From assembly GCF_001434115.1 (NCBI RefSeq), contig NZ_AZDW01000058.1, forward strand, positions 31,363-83,468: a stretch of DNA of 52,106 bases, given 5' to 3'. Below, piece after piece: positions 35,071 to 43,576 of the stretch; the first letter of the stretch is position 1, and each line of letters begins with the position of its first letter. The notes below the pieces were generated by a model. That model saw nothing but the letters and a program-made list of their open reading frames with translations. It ran no database searches and had not been told where the DNA came from. A program made the translations under genes and the position numbers. This stretch comes from Levilactobacillus zymae DSM 19395. Its GTDB lineage: Bacteria > Bacillota > Bacilli > Lactobacillales > Lactobacillaceae.

Positions 35071-35083
35071 GGAGGATGATTTT

Positions 35084-35989
35084 ATGGGATGGCGAACCAT
35101 AGTAGTGACGCAGCATGCCAAAATTTCGTTAATGACGGGTAACCTAGTGGTTCAGACGGATACGGACCGGTACCACATTCCCGTTCGGGACGTGGGAGTG
35201 CTGTTGATTCAGACCGTACAGGCCGTGATTACGGCGGCCGCTTTAGTTGCGTTAGCAGAAGTTCAGGCCAAGGTTATTTTCACGGGGCGGGATGGCCAAC
35301 CAATTTGCACCACTACGGGAGATTACTCAAACGCACAATCGGCGGTGACGGTGCAAGAGCAGGTCGCCTGGCCCCAGGATCGCATGATGAAGCTTTGGAC
35401 GCGAATCGTGGCGAGTAAGCTGCAGAATTAGATTCGAGTGGCGCAGTTTGTCAAAGCACCCATTGAAAATTTGCAACAGGAGTTGGACCAATTAGAATTT
35501 AACGACATCACCAATCGGGAAGCGGTAGTCGCTCGTCGTTATTTTCCGTTAATATTTGGGGATGATTTTTCACGGTCAGATTTAACCCCCATCAACGCAG
35601 CGTTGAACTACGGGTATGCCATTTTACTGTCAATCGTTGATCAAGCAATCGGTGTGCGGGGATACTTAACGTGCCTGGGAATTCACCATGTGCGAACGGA
35701 TAACGCGTACAACTTAGGTTCCGATTTGATGGAACCCTTTCGGCCGATTATTGACCAATGGGTGTCGCAACAAAAAATCCGAGATTTTACTCCGGATATT
35801 AAGTATGGCTTGGTCGACTTATTAAACGTTGCCATGACTTACAACGGGCAACAGACGATATTACGAAATGCAATTCCTAAGTACGTGGGGCACTGTCTGG
35901 ACTATTTAGCAGGAGCGGTGGAGACAATTCAAGTCGAGGTGGAAATTCCAAATGAGGTATCGAGTCATGCGCTTAATGGTACTGTTTGA
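35084..35989 (+). pseudogene. cas1: cas1 with an in-frame amber stop (adaptation integrase, broken)
   Basis: From MGWRTIVVTQHAK (ATG at 35084, GGAGG upstream) to 35989 this reads as a complete 301-codon Cas1, but codon 116 is TAG (35429-35431). The frame is the same on both sides: it ends ASKLQN and resumes IRVAQFVKAP. In relatives a Gln commonly stands here, so a single CAG-to-TAG change is the simplest cause. The catalytic residues Glu146 (NREAVVAR), His202 (GIHH) and Glu217 (LMEPFRP) all lie after the stop. Restart at GTG 35438 has no good ribosome site and would lack the N-terminal domain. Cas1 normally inserts new spacers with Cas2. Confidence 0.93.
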
Positions 35990-36272
35990 TTTACCGATGA
36001 CGACCAGTAAGAATCGACGAAATTACCGGCAGTTTAGGAAAACGTTGATTCAAGAAGGATTCTTCATGATGCAATATTCGGTTTACGTGAGGGTGTGTGC
36101 CGACTCAAAAGCGGCTCAAGCCATCGAGCGCCGTTTAGCGCGCTTGGTTCCCACGGATAGTCTCGTGCAAACGGTGATGATGACGGAAAAACAATATCAA
36201 AATATGCACTTTATTGCGGGAGAACCCAGCCAAGACGTTTTGAATTCAGCGGCGAGGACGGTGATTATTTGA
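35952..36272 (+). CDS. cas2: Cas2 adaptation protein
   Basis: A 106-aa Cas2 with the typical start MRYRVMRLMVLFDLP and the YSVYVRV strand. It forms the structural core of the Cas1-Cas2 integrase. The ATG at 35952 lies 38 bases before the cas1 stop, with GAGGTGG as ribosome site in cas1. If cas1 translation stops at codon 116, coupled translation of cas2 may also fall. Confidence 0.95.
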   Translation: MRYRVMRLMVLFDLPMTTSKNRRNYRQFRKTLIQEGFFMMQYSVYVRVCADSKAAQAIERRLARLVPTDSLVQTVMMTEKQYQNMHFIAGEPSQDVLNSAARTVII

Positions 36273-36934
36273 AGCTGACCTACTACAGTTATGCGCCGTT
36301 TGATGTTCCGACCGGTAGAATCACAGTGTTGGACACGGGGGCGTTAAACATTTATCACGATTTAGTCCGGGGTCTCAGAAACGATGAAGAGACGTTGCAC
36401 GTCGCTACGGATGAATACGACTTAAAAGAAGTTAATCAGCTGTGTCGGTGGTATGGTGACCCGCTACTGGAGTTGGATTTAAATGCGGTATTTCAACGGA
36501 AACTGCAGGTACAGTTGTTGAAAGTCTTGTCTGACCAGCAGACGGTTCAATTGACGGATCAAGTTCAACAATTATTGACACAAATTCTGGGGGATAGTTA
36601 TGTTTTGGATGTGCCGTTGGGGATTCCGGAGACGCCCGAACTAGCAAAATTAATGAAATTCAGTGGTCTCAAGATTGACGGCATAGCCGATATGGGGATT
36701 CATGGTATACTGGAAACGTTAATTAAGGTATTAGTTGAATTAAACGATCGGCACACGGTCGTGTTGACCAATGTTAGCCACTACTTACAGGTCGCTCAAT
36801 TTAAATTATTGAGTAAAGCGGTGGCGGACGCAGGTTTACCACTCCTTATCATTGAATTCTCAGAAATCCGCCGTCAGCAAGTATTTGAAGATTGTGACTA
36901 TCACTACATCGATAGTGACTTTGTTCTCTGGTAG
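36269..36934 (+). CDS. csn2: Csn2, type II-A adaptation protein
   Basis: A 221-aa Csn2, which forms a DNA-sliding tetrameric ring that helps spacer acquisition and defines subtype II-A. Recognisable by LTYYSYAPFDV at the start, the ETLIKVLVELNDRHTVVLTNVSHYL segment and FEDCDYHYIDSDFVLW at the end. It begins at TTG (36269), overlapping the cas2 stop (TTGA), with GAGG about 11 bases upstream. It ends only 35 bases before the first repeat. Confidence 0.92.
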   Translation: MKLTYYSYAPFDVPTGRITVLDTGALNIYHDLVRGLRNDEETLHVATDEYDLKEVNQLCRWYGDPLLELDLNAVFQRKLQVQLLKVLSDQQTVQLTDQVQQLLTQILGDSYVLDVPLGIPETPELAKLMKFSGLKIDGIADMGIHGILETLIKVLVELNDRHTVVLTNVSHYLQVAQFKLLSKAVADAGLPLLIIEFSEIRRQQVFEDCDYHYIDSDFVLW

Positions 36935-36969
36935 CTGATTTAGTATGAGAGAAGCATTATAGAACAATG
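36921..36969 (+). promoter_or_regulatory. CRISPR leader and probable array promoter
   Basis: Only 35 bases separate csn2 from the first repeat. TTGTTC (36921-36926), 17 bases, TATGAG (36944-36949) could be the pre-crRNA promoter and overlaps the csn2 stop. The leader end is taken to be here because the degenerate repeat is at the other end of the array. Confidence 0.55.
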
Positions 36970-38259
36970 GTTTTAGATGAGTGGTAAATCTAGAAGGTCA
37001 AAAGCGACGCCGACACCATTAGCGCCATTCAAGCCGTTTTAGATGAGTGGTAAATCTAGAAGGTCAAAAGCAATCCGGTAAGAACATGGCCCGCCCGCAA
37101 TGTTTTAGATGAGTGGTAAATCTAGAAGGTCAAAAGCAAGGACGACCAACCCGACGACGCGGCCATCGTTTTAGATGAGTGGTAAATCTAGAAGGTCAAA
37201 AGCAACTGGTTCTCGCGGCCGTAAGTGCCAGTTGTTTTAGATGAGTGGTAAATCTAGAAGGTCAAAAGCGGCCACCGTGGCCCGCGGGGCGGTAAGGCCG
37301 TTTTAGATGAGTGGTAAATCTAGAAGGTCAAAAGCCAATTTCACCGATAGCCAAAACCCACACTAGTTTTAGATGAGTGGTAAATCTAGAAGGTCAAAAG
37401 CAATGTCGGGATGTTCCTTGCACCACACGGCGTTTTAGATGAGTGGTAAATCTAGAAGGTCAAAAGCGGGCCTATGCCAGTCAGTCCGGCACGTCTAGTT
37501 TTAGATGAGTGGTAAATCTAGAAGGTCAAAAGCTTTGCGGAGTATCGCTATAGCGGCAAGTACGTTTTAGATGAGTGGTAAATCTAGAAGGTCAAAAGCG
37601 TCTTCGTCGTCCATGATGTCCAGGGCGGTGTTTTAGATGAGTGGTAAATCTAGAAGGTCAAAAGCGGTCGGTGGCGTCATTGGCGATGACCTTAGGTTTT
37701 AGATGAGTGGTAAATCTAGAAGGTCAAAAGCGATCGTGATTTCCCAGTCTTCCAGCGGGTTGTTTTAGATGAGTGGTAAATCTAGAAGGTCAAAAGCATG
37801 AAGATGATCGGCACGGTCAGGCCACCAGTTTTAGATGAGTGGTAAATCTAGAAGGTCAAAAGCGCCGGGGACCCGTCCACGCTACAGCCTGAGGTTTTAG
37901 ATGAGTGGTAAATCTAGAAGGTCAAAAGCAGCGATTGAACCTAGCTATTCGGGTCTCAAGTTTTAGATGAGTGGTAAATCTAGAAGGTCAAAAGCGTCAC
38001 GGCCAAGTGTAACCGGCCGGTGTCCGTTTTAGATGAGTGGTAAATCTAGAAGGTCAAAAGCATGACAACAACGACCATTGCCGTCGGTAACGTTTTAGAT
38101 GAGTGGTAAATCTAGAAGGTCAAAAGCGTACGAGCCCCCACTGGGTGACGAACTCGTATTTTAGATGAGTGGTAAATCTAGAAGGTCAAAAGCGTAAAAC
38201 CGCGCCCCTTGCAAGGCGCGCCCGCTTTAGATGAGTGGTAAATCTAAATAGTTACGCAT
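36970..38259 (+). CRISPR. Type II-A CRISPR array, 20 repeats and 19 spacers
   Basis: Repeats are 36 bases, beginning GTTTTAGATGAGTGG and ending AGAAGGTCAAAAGC; spacers are all 30 bases, giving an exact 66-base period. Repeats 1-18 are identical by eye. Repeat 19 (38158) has its first base changed to A, and repeat 20 (38224) has GC at the start and loses its second half, marking the old end of the array. Transcription goes left to right, away from csn2. Spacers are GC-rich like the host genome; several stay open in one frame, as expected from phage coding DNA. I saw no match to other parts of this window. Confidence 0.98.
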
Positions 38260-38295
38260 CAATCACAAAGTCTTAAAGTAGTTCTAACTCTAGAC

Positions 38296-38341
38296 CAAAC
38301 GAAAGTCCCGCACTTCAAAATCGGTGCGGGACTTTCGTTTG
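38296..38341. terminator. Perfect 18-bp hairpin after the array
   Basis: CAAACGAAAGTCCCGCAC (38296-38313) pairs exactly with GTGCGGGACTTTCGTTTG (38324-38341). No long T run follows on either strand, but the position between convergent array and rbsK suggests a bidirectional terminator. Confidence 0.75.
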
Positions 38342-38351
38342 CTCTAAAAAT

Positions 38352-39275
38352 CTAACTCGGTTGATACGCCTGCGCCACCTCTTCGGCCGTGGGGTAGGAC
38401 TTCTGCGTCCCACGCCGGGTGACCGTTAACGCCGCGTAAGCGTTGGCGTGGTGCAGCGCGGTCGGCACGTCCTCGCCCTGGGCGAAGTAGTGAGCGAATG
38501 ACCCGATAAACGAGTCGCCAGCCCCGGTAGTGTCCACCGCCTGGACCTTGACGGCGTCGATCAGTTGGCAGTCGTTGGCGCAGACCCACAGCACCCCCTT
38601 GGCACCCAACGTGACCAGCAAGTTTTTGACACCCAGGTCAATTAGATGGTGGGCGGCGGCCTTAATTTCGGTCAGGGTCGTGGTCGGCATGCCGGTCAGC
38701 GTCGCAAGTTCCGTTTCGTTCGGCGAGAAGAAGTCGACCCGACTGACGTGCGCCAAATCCAGGTCGCGGTTCGCCGGCGCCGGGTTCAACAGGACCGGCA
38801 CGTGATACTGGTTGGCCAGGTCAATGGCGTGGTAGTTGGTGGCCAGCGGGATCTCCTGTTGGAGCACGATGAGCTTGGTGTGTTGAAGCAGGTCGACGTG
38901 TTGGTCGAGAACCGCGGGCGTCAGTTCGCTGTTGGCGCCCTTGATGATCAGGATGCGGTTATCCGAAGACGGGTCGACGAAAATCGGGGCCGCGCCACTG
39001 TTCTTCTGGCCCACGCCCACACCGGTGACGTCGATGTGGTTGGCCTTGAAATTGGCGAGTTGCTGTTGCCCAAAGTTATCGTGGCCGACCATGGAGATGA
39101 AGCTGACGCGCGACCCCAACCGGGCCGCCGCGACCGCCTGGTTGGCCCCTTTACCGCCGAAACCCATGGCAAAGTCGGGCGCTTCGATGGTTTCACCTTC
39201 GACCGGCATCCGGTCCACGTAAGTGATTAAATCGATCATGTTAGAACCAATGACTAGAACATCGCTATCTTGCAT
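38352..39275 (-). CDS. rbsK: Ribokinase (PfkB family)
   Basis: Phosphorylates ribose to ribose-5-phosphate. The protein has 307 aa with the two PfkB signatures: GFGGKGANQAVAAARLG near residue 40 and DTTGAGDSFIGSF near residue 250 with the catalytic Asp. NPAPAN and SPNETE are typical of ribokinases. The start MQDSDV at 39275 has GAGGAG 8 bases upstream. Its promoter carries a perfect cre/LacI-type palindrome. No ribose transporter is adjacent. Ribose could come from the nucleoside hydrolase encoded at 42521. Confidence 0.93.
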   Translation of the reverse strand: MQDSDVLVIGSNMIDLITYVDRMPVEGETIEAPDFAMGFGGKGANQAVAAARLGSRVSFISMVGHDNFGQQQLANFKANHIDVTGVGVGQKNSGAAPIFVDPSSDNRILIIKGANSELTPAVLDQHVDLLQHTKLIVLQQEIPLATNYHAIDLANQYHVPVLLNPAPANRDLDLAHVSRVDFFSPNETELATLTGMPTTTLTEIKAAAHHLIDLGVKNLLVTLGAKGVLWVCANDCQLIDAVKVQAVDTTGAGDSFIGSFAHYFAQGEDVPTALHHANAYAALTVTRRGTQKSYPTAEEVAQAYQPS

Positions 39276-39314
39276 ATCTGACACTCCTCGTTTCAGTCTT
39301 CTCTTTTAACCTAG

Positions 39315-39360
39315 CACAAAACCGATTAAATGTAAACGCTTACAGAAAACGATTACAAGA
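39315..39360 (-). promoter_or_regulatory. rbsK promoter with a perfect cre-type operator
   Basis: Minus strand: TTTACA, 17 bases, TAGGTT. The -35 box lies inside the perfect palindrome TGTAAACGCTTACA (39331-39344), which fits both a CcpA cre box and a LacI/RbsR operator. A second partial copy (AAAACGATTACA, about 39347) lies just upstream. The LacI-type protein at 39858 is a candidate. Confidence 0.75.
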
Positions 39361-39372
39361 AGGGCATGCCGT

Positions 39373-39409
39373 GAAAAGCCCACCGCGGTCTAGGCGTCGT
39401 GGTGGGCTG
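39373..39409 (-). terminator. Terminator overlapping the hxlR-type stop codon
   Basis: AGCCCACC and GGTGGGCT arms on the minus strand followed by TTTT. The TAG stop of the HxlR gene (39390-39392) lies in the loop, so the last codons are inside the hairpin. Confidence 0.75.
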
Positions 39410-39749
39410 AGGTGACTGGTTGGATTTCGTTGAGATAAGTCCGTCCCCAACGATTGAGTGCCAACAGTAACGGCACTAAGGAACGTCCGGCGCGAGACAG
39501 GGAGTAGCTAGTCGGGGCTGCGGGGCCGTTGGTGGCGACCACCAGTTGGTCACGCACTAACTGGGTGAGTTGGGTGGTCAACGTCGCTGGGGGACAGGCC
39601 GTCAGGGTCCGCTGTAATTCGGCGAGCCGGTAGTCGTGGTCCGCCAAACGGTGGAGAATCAGGGGTTTCCAAGGACTATCCAGCAGGCTTAACGCCGTGT
39701 TTAGTGGGCGCAATTCCGTGGGTTGGGGCTGGGCGATGGTCGCGGTCAT
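39390..39749 (-). CDS. HxlR-family transcriptional regulator
   Basis: A 119-aa winged-helix protein. WKPLILHRLADHDYRLAELQR (about residues 28-48) and TLTTQLTQLVRDQLV match the HxlR fold, and a long C-terminal helix follows. The N-terminal Cys that many HxlR members use for redox or electrophile sensing is missing (LRPLNTALSLLDSPWK). The start at 39749 has GGAGG 8 bases upstream; a longer frame upstream has no ribosome site. The target is unknown. Confidence 0.82.
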   Translation of the reverse strand: MTATIAQPQPTELRPLNTALSLLDSPWKPLILHRLADHDYRLAELQRTLTACPPATLTTQLTQLVRDQLVVATNGPAAPTSYSLSRAGRSLVPLLLALNRWGRTYLNEIQPVTSAHHDA

Positions 39750-39857
39750 GGTCAGGACCTCCTCGTGAGTTTGGGGCCAGTGTAGCATGAACGCTAGGCA
39801 AGACGGGTGCGCCACCCCTCGAAACGGGGCACTAAGGACGGTTGCTTCTCTTATTAA

Positions 39858-40835
39858 TTAATGGGTAATGATTTTAGCAGACAAACGGAATTCTTCGGCG
39901 GGGAGGTCGGGCTGGTTGATGCGAGCAATCAGTCGGTCCACCGCCGTTTTGCCGATTTGCGCGATGGGTTGCTTGGCCGTGACGATGGGCTGGGGCAGGA
40001 AGTCGAACCAGTCCTGATCGTCGAAGCTCCCCAGTTGAAACGGGGGTAGGTCGAGGTCGGGCAACTTATGCAAAACGGCGTCCATGATGGTGTTGTCCGC
40101 CGCCAACAGGCCGTCACAACGCTGGTTGATCAGCAGTTGGCGGGTCATCTGGGCGACGTTACTGTTATCGGTGCGGGCGGTGGCTTCGATGGCGGGATCG
40201 CGTTCCTGGCCCGCCGCAGCCAGAGCTTGGTGGTAGCCTTGGAGCCGTTCGGTGGCGGTCATCGACACGGCGCTGTTGATGATGCCGACGCGTTTGGCCC
40301 CACGGTCGATCAACTGAGTGACCAAATCCTGGGTGCCGCGGACGTTATCGACCAGGACCCGGTCGTACTGGGTCGCGATACCCGCGGGCGGCATCCGGTC
40401 GACGAACACGGCGGGCGTGTTGCCCAGCTGGGCGGCGTAGTCGGTGGGGCCCCCGGCGCTGGTGATGATCACGCCGGCCGCCTGTTTCTCCAGCATCAGG
40501 TTCAGGGCGCTGACTTCCCGGTCGTCCTGTTCGTCGGTGTTGACGATGAGGACGTCGTAACCGGCCTGGGCCGCGGCGTCTTCGATGGCCCGAATGATGT
40601 GGGTGAAGAAATTATTGAGGATGTCGGGAATGATGACGCCCAACGTGTTGGTTTTTTGGACCCGAATGCTCCGGGCGAGGCCGTTGGGGTGGTACCCGAG
40701 ATTTTGCGCGATCTTTTGAATGCGTTGACGGGTCGCCGGTTTGACCTGCGGGCTATCATTGAGGGCCCGTGAAATCGTGGCTTCTGAGACCCCCGCTTCG
40801 GCGGCCACGTCTTTAATGGTTATTTTTCTGGACAA
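39858..40835 (-). CDS. LacI-family transcriptional regulator (RbsR-like)
   Basis: A 325-aa regulator with the LacI helix-turn-helix (ITIKDVAAEAGVSEATISRA, residues 4-23) and hinge helix (GYHPNGLARSI), then a periplasmic-binding-type sensor domain (NTLGVIIPDILNNFF, VFVDRMP, GLLAADNTIMDAVL). It starts with TTG (40835), with AGGTG 7 bases upstream. It may control rbsK, whose operator has the right palindrome; ribose is then the likely effector (inference). Confidence 0.88.
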   Translation of the reverse strand: MSRKITIKDVAAEAGVSEATISRALNDSPQVKPATRQRIQKIAQNLGYHPNGLARSIRVQKTNTLGVIIPDILNNFFTHIIRAIEDAAAQAGYDVLIVNTDEQDDREVSALNLMLEKQAAGVIITSAGGPTDYAAQLGNTPAVFVDRMPPAGIATQYDRVLVDNVRGTQDLVTQLIDRGAKRVGIINSAVSMTATERLQGYHQALAAAGQERDPAIEATARTDNSNVAQMTRQLLINQRCDGLLAADNTIMDAVLHKLPDLDLPPFQLGSFDDQDWFDFLPQPIVTAKQPIAQIGKTAVDRLIARINQPDLPAEEFRLSAKIITH

Positions 40836-41028
40836 CTTCAGTCACCTACTCCTTGTTAATTATAACTAATAATCTTTGATTGTAACTTCCCCGATAAATG
40901 ATCCGATAATGTGGGACCCTATCTATCCTAGCGTTAAATTGGCGAGCCGGTCAACTAATTCATCCGCGGAAATTTGCCGGGGAGCCCGGTTGATTTTGCC
41001 CGTTAAGTAAAAAAATCGCAAAAAAGGC

Positions 41029-41058
41029 TTGCGTCCGCTGGGGGTTAAATGCTAAAAT
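41029..41058 (+). promoter_or_regulatory. Promoter of tRNA-Gln
   Basis: TTGCGT (41029-41034), 18 bases, TAAAAT (41053-41058), about 34 bases before the tRNA. The stretch 40836-41028 shows no gene or clear element. Confidence 0.65.
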
Positions 41059-41091
41059 TATTACCTGTTGAGTCAGTGATGACGCAATTAT

Positions 41092-41163
41092 TGGGCTATA
41101 GCCAAGTGGTAAGGCAACGGGTTTTGATCCCGTGATGCGCTGGTTCGAACCCAGCTAGCCCAA
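41092..41163 (+). tRNA. tRNA-Gln (anticodon TTG)
   Basis: A 72-base cloverleaf: acceptor TGGGCTA/TAGCCCA with discriminator A, D arm GCCAAGTGGTAAGGC, anticodon stem ACGGG/CCCGT with loop TTTTGAT (anticodon TTG), and T arm GCTGGTTCGAACCCAGC. CCA is not encoded. A single tRNA gene with its own promoter and terminator. Confidence 0.96.
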
Positions 41164-41173
41164 TCAGGATAGT

Positions 41174-41207
41174 CGTTGAAGCCGAGTGCTTCAGCGGCTT
41201 TTTTTTG
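41174..41207 (+). terminator. Terminator of tRNA-Gln
   Basis: AAGCCG and CGGCTT arms followed by eight T. Confidence 0.8.
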
Positions 41208-41302
41208 TGCGTTTTTTTAAAAATTGCGTCACGAACCGTGCCATCCTAGGCAGCGGGCGGCGGGTTTGCTACCCTAAGAGCATAGAGTAGGGGGAAAGTG
41301 AC

Positions 41303-41623
41303 ATGCAGAAGTGGCAGATTGGCCTGGAATGGGGCGTTAACGCCCTGGCGGTAAGCTTACCGTTAGCGTTGTTAGGCAACGGTTTTAAGGGCGTCATTGA
41401 CCAGAGTCCGCTGCATCCGGATGCGGTCATTGTGTTGGGGAGCATCGGGTTAGTGGCCGTCAGTCTCGGTGGCTTGGCGGTTTACCATCGCCACCGCACA
41501 CAGCGCTATCAGCGGTGGTTAGGTTGGGGATACGGCGGCCTGTTAGGGGTGGGCGTGGTCCTCGGTGACCTGGCGTTAAACCCACCGGACTGGCTGCTAC
41601 GCTTACTGATTCCGGGATATTAA
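41303..41623 (+). CDS. Small membrane protein, unknown function
   Basis: A 106-aa protein with three hydrophobic segments (ALAVSLPLALLGNGF, AVIVLGSIGLVAVSLGGLAV, GWGYGGLLGVGVVLGDLAL) and a short basic loop (YHRHRTQRYQR) between the second and third. AGGGGG lies 8 bases before the ATG. No family recognised. It precedes a methyltransferase gene by 100 bases that contain a separate promoter. Confidence 0.6.
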   Translation: MQKWQIGLEWGVNALAVSLPLALLGNGFKGVIDQSPLHPDAVIVLGSIGLVAVSLGGLAVYHRHRTQRYQRWLGWGYGGLLGVGVVLGDLALNPPDWLLRLLIPGY

Positions 41624-41664
41624 TTAATTGATAGGAACTTTCGCTAAATTAACACTTTAGTCTG

Positions 41665-41694
41665 TTCACCATCCCCAATTTCGAGTATACTCAA
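41665..41694 (+). promoter_or_regulatory. Promoter and dyad before the methyltransferase
   Basis: TTCACC (41665-41670), 15 bases, TATACT (41686-41691). The -10 box is embedded in GAGTATACTCAA (41683-41694), the same 12 bases as in the MerR-type promoter of the aldo/keto reductase. Confidence 0.5.
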
Positions 41695-41723
41695 TGGGCA
41701 GAAAGTTTTAGGGGAGGTACGAG

Positions 41724-42440
41724 ATGAAGACGATTCGCGAAAACGGTCTGGACGGGGTCTCCGGGCTCATTATCCTGTACGGGTTGGGGCTGCTCTGTCT
41801 GCCCGTGTGGGTGTTGACCGGGTTTCACCTGGCCTGGCTGATTGCCGCTGGGATTTACCTGATATTGGGGAGCATCTTTCTACATACCACGTTGGTGGGC
41901 AAGGCCCACATCTGGGACCGGTTATTGCGCGAGGTGCCATTGGATAAACACACCCGGGCGCTCGACATCGGGTGCGGGCACGGCCTGGTGATGTTCAAGA
42001 TTGCCCAACGGTTACCGCTAGGGGGGCACATCACGGGCATCGATATTTGGCGCCAACTCGATCAAACCAACAATTCCCAGTCGGCGGTGGAACGGCGCTT
42101 GGCCGTTTCCGAATTGACGCAGGAGGCCACGGTGCAGACCGCCGATATGCGTCAGTTGCCGTTTGCCGACCAGGCGTTTAACCTGGTGGTCTCTAGCCTG
42201 GCGATCCACAACGTCAAACCCAAGGCCGGCCGCCTGCAGAGCCTGCAAGAAATCAGCCGTGTCTTGCAACCGGGCGGCCGGGTGGTCTTGGTCGACCTGG
42301 GCTTCTCCTGTCAGGAATACAAAGAAGCGCTCCAACGGTTAGGCTTCACGGACATTCACGTGAGCGGCAACGGTCCTAACGGCTGGTGGGGCGGTCCCTG
42401 GATGCCGACGCTGACGTTGCGGGCCACTAAACTTAACTGA
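41724..42440 (+). CDS. Membrane-anchored class I SAM-dependent methyltransferase
   Basis: A 238-aa protein with two N-terminal transmembrane helices ([21 protein letters not shown] and [18 protein letters not shown]). A Rossmann methyltransferase domain follows, with motif [14 protein letters not shown], motif II GIDIW, motif [26 protein letters not shown] and motif [15 protein letters not shown]. The substrate is unknown; the anchor suggests a lipid, quinone or membrane protein. GGGGAGG lies about 7 bases before the ATG. Confidence 0.88.
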   Translation: MKTIRENGLDGVSGLIILYGLGLLCLPVWVLTGFHLAWLIAAGIYLILGSIFLHTTLVGKAHIWDRLLREVPLDKHTRALDIGCGHGLVMFKIAQRLPLGGHITGIDIWRQLDQTNNSQSAVERRLAVSELTQEATVQTADMRQLPFADQAFNLVVSSLAIHNVKPKAGRLQSLQEISRVLQPGGRVVLVDLGFSCQEYKEALQRLGFTDIHVSGNGPNGWWGGPWMPTLTLRATKLN

Positions 42441-42520
42441 ATCATCGTGAGGCGCGGGTATCCGGGCCTCTTAGTCTATGGTACGATGAAAGCGTACCCA
42501 TTACACTAGGAGGCTTCTGT

Positions 42521-43453
42521 ATGTCCACTAAAATTATTCTCGATTGTGATCCCGGCCACGACGACGCGTTGGCCATGATGCTGGCGCTGGCCAATCCCGA
42601 AATTGACTTGTTGGCCGTGACCACCTCGGCCGGTAACCAAACGCCCGAAAAGACGCTCCATAATGCCATGCGGCTATTAACGCTGATGCACCATCAGGAG
42701 ATTCCCGTGGCGGGGGGCAATCGGACGCCGCTGTTGAAGCCGCTGGAGACCGCGGGAAACGTCCACGGTAAGAGCGGGCTGGACGGTGCCGAATTGCCCG
42801 AACCCGATTTCGACGTCCAACCCCTGACCGCCATCGAACTGATTGCGCAAACGCTACGGGCTAGCGCCGACCCGGTCACGTTGGTGGTGACCGGCCCGAT
42901 GACCAACATCGCGCTGTTCTTGCGGGTGTACCCCGACCTGAAAGCCAAGATTGCCCAAATCGTCTTCATGGGTGGGGCCATGGGGCTGGGGAACTGGACG
43001 CCGTCGGTCGAATTCAACATCTACGTCGACCCGGAAGCCGCGAAGATCGTGCTCAACGCTGGCATTCCGCTGGTCATGGCGCCGCTGAACGTGACCCACA
43101 AGGCTCAAATCATGAAGCCCGAAATCGAAGCCATCGGCCACATCGACAATCCCGTGGCCCACGCCTTTACCGGCCTGCTGAACTTCTTTGAAATTTATCA
43201 CGAGAATCCCAAGTGGGGCTTTCAGGGCGCGCCGTTACACGACCCCTGCACGATTGCCTGGTTACTCCATCCCGAATGGTTCCAGACCGAAAAAATGGCC
43301 GTCGACGTGGAAACCGCGGGTGAGTTGACCCGGGGCGAAACGGTTTGCGATTACTACGAACTGACCGGTCAACCCAAGAACACGGAAGTTCTCCTGAACC
43401 TGAACCGCGAAGCCTTCATTCAACTGATTGCGGACTCGTTGAAGACCTTCTAG
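42521..43453 (+). CDS. Inosine/uridine-preferring nucleoside hydrolase
   Basis: Splits ribonucleosides into base and ribose. A 310-aa IUNH protein with the calcium-binding DCDPGHDDA motif (residues 8-16), the [11 protein letters not shown] region, the FMGGAMG motif and a final HDP (APLHDPCT). The similarity is closest to the RihA/RihB group. AGGAGG lies 7 bases before the ATG. The ribose formed could be taken over by the ribokinase at 38352; the secreted nucleotidase at 24584 could supply the nucleosides. Confidence 0.94.
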   Translation: MSTKIILDCDPGHDDALAMMLALANPEIDLLAVTTSAGNQTPEKTLHNAMRLLTLMHHQEIPVAGGNRTPLLKPLETAGNVHGKSGLDGAELPEPDFDVQPLTAIELIAQTLRASADPVTLVVTGPMTNIALFLRVYPDLKAKIAQIVFMGGAMGLGNWTPSVEFNIYVDPEAAKIVLNAGIPLVMAPLNVTHKAQIMKPEIEAIGHIDNPVAHAFTGLLNFFEIYHENPKWGFQGAPLHDPCTIAWLLHPEWFQTEKMAVDVETAGELTRGETVCDYYELTGQPKNTEVLLNLNREAFIQLIADSLKTF

Positions 43454-43522
43454 TTAGGAACTGGAATCTGAATTAGTTTAGACTTGAGAACCCTTTTAAA
43501 GTTAGTTAATCTCGACCCAAAC

Positions 43523-43556
43523 AAAAAACGCGTAACCCTTACGGTTGCGCGCTTTT
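43523..43556. terminator. Bidirectional terminator
   Basis: ACGCGTAACC and GGTTGCGCGC arms around CTTA, with A6 and T4 flanks, between convergent nucleoside hydrolase and the arylsulfotransferase-like gene. Confidence 0.85.
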
Positions 43557-43576
43557 CTAGTGGTTAAACTTAACGA

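Noticed and set aside
35438-35989. Second cas1 ORF as a separate gene with GTG start
   Set aside because: Same frame as the first part, no ribosome site, and it is exactly the C-terminal part of Cas1; one broken gene is simpler.
37168-38223. Spacers with self-complementary ends (spacer 4 AACTGG/CCAGTT, spacer 5 GGCCACCGTGGCC, spacer 19 CGCGCC/GGCGCG)
   Set aside because: Only 3-4 of 19 spacers, short arms, and GC-rich sequence; chance or phage hairpins explain it.
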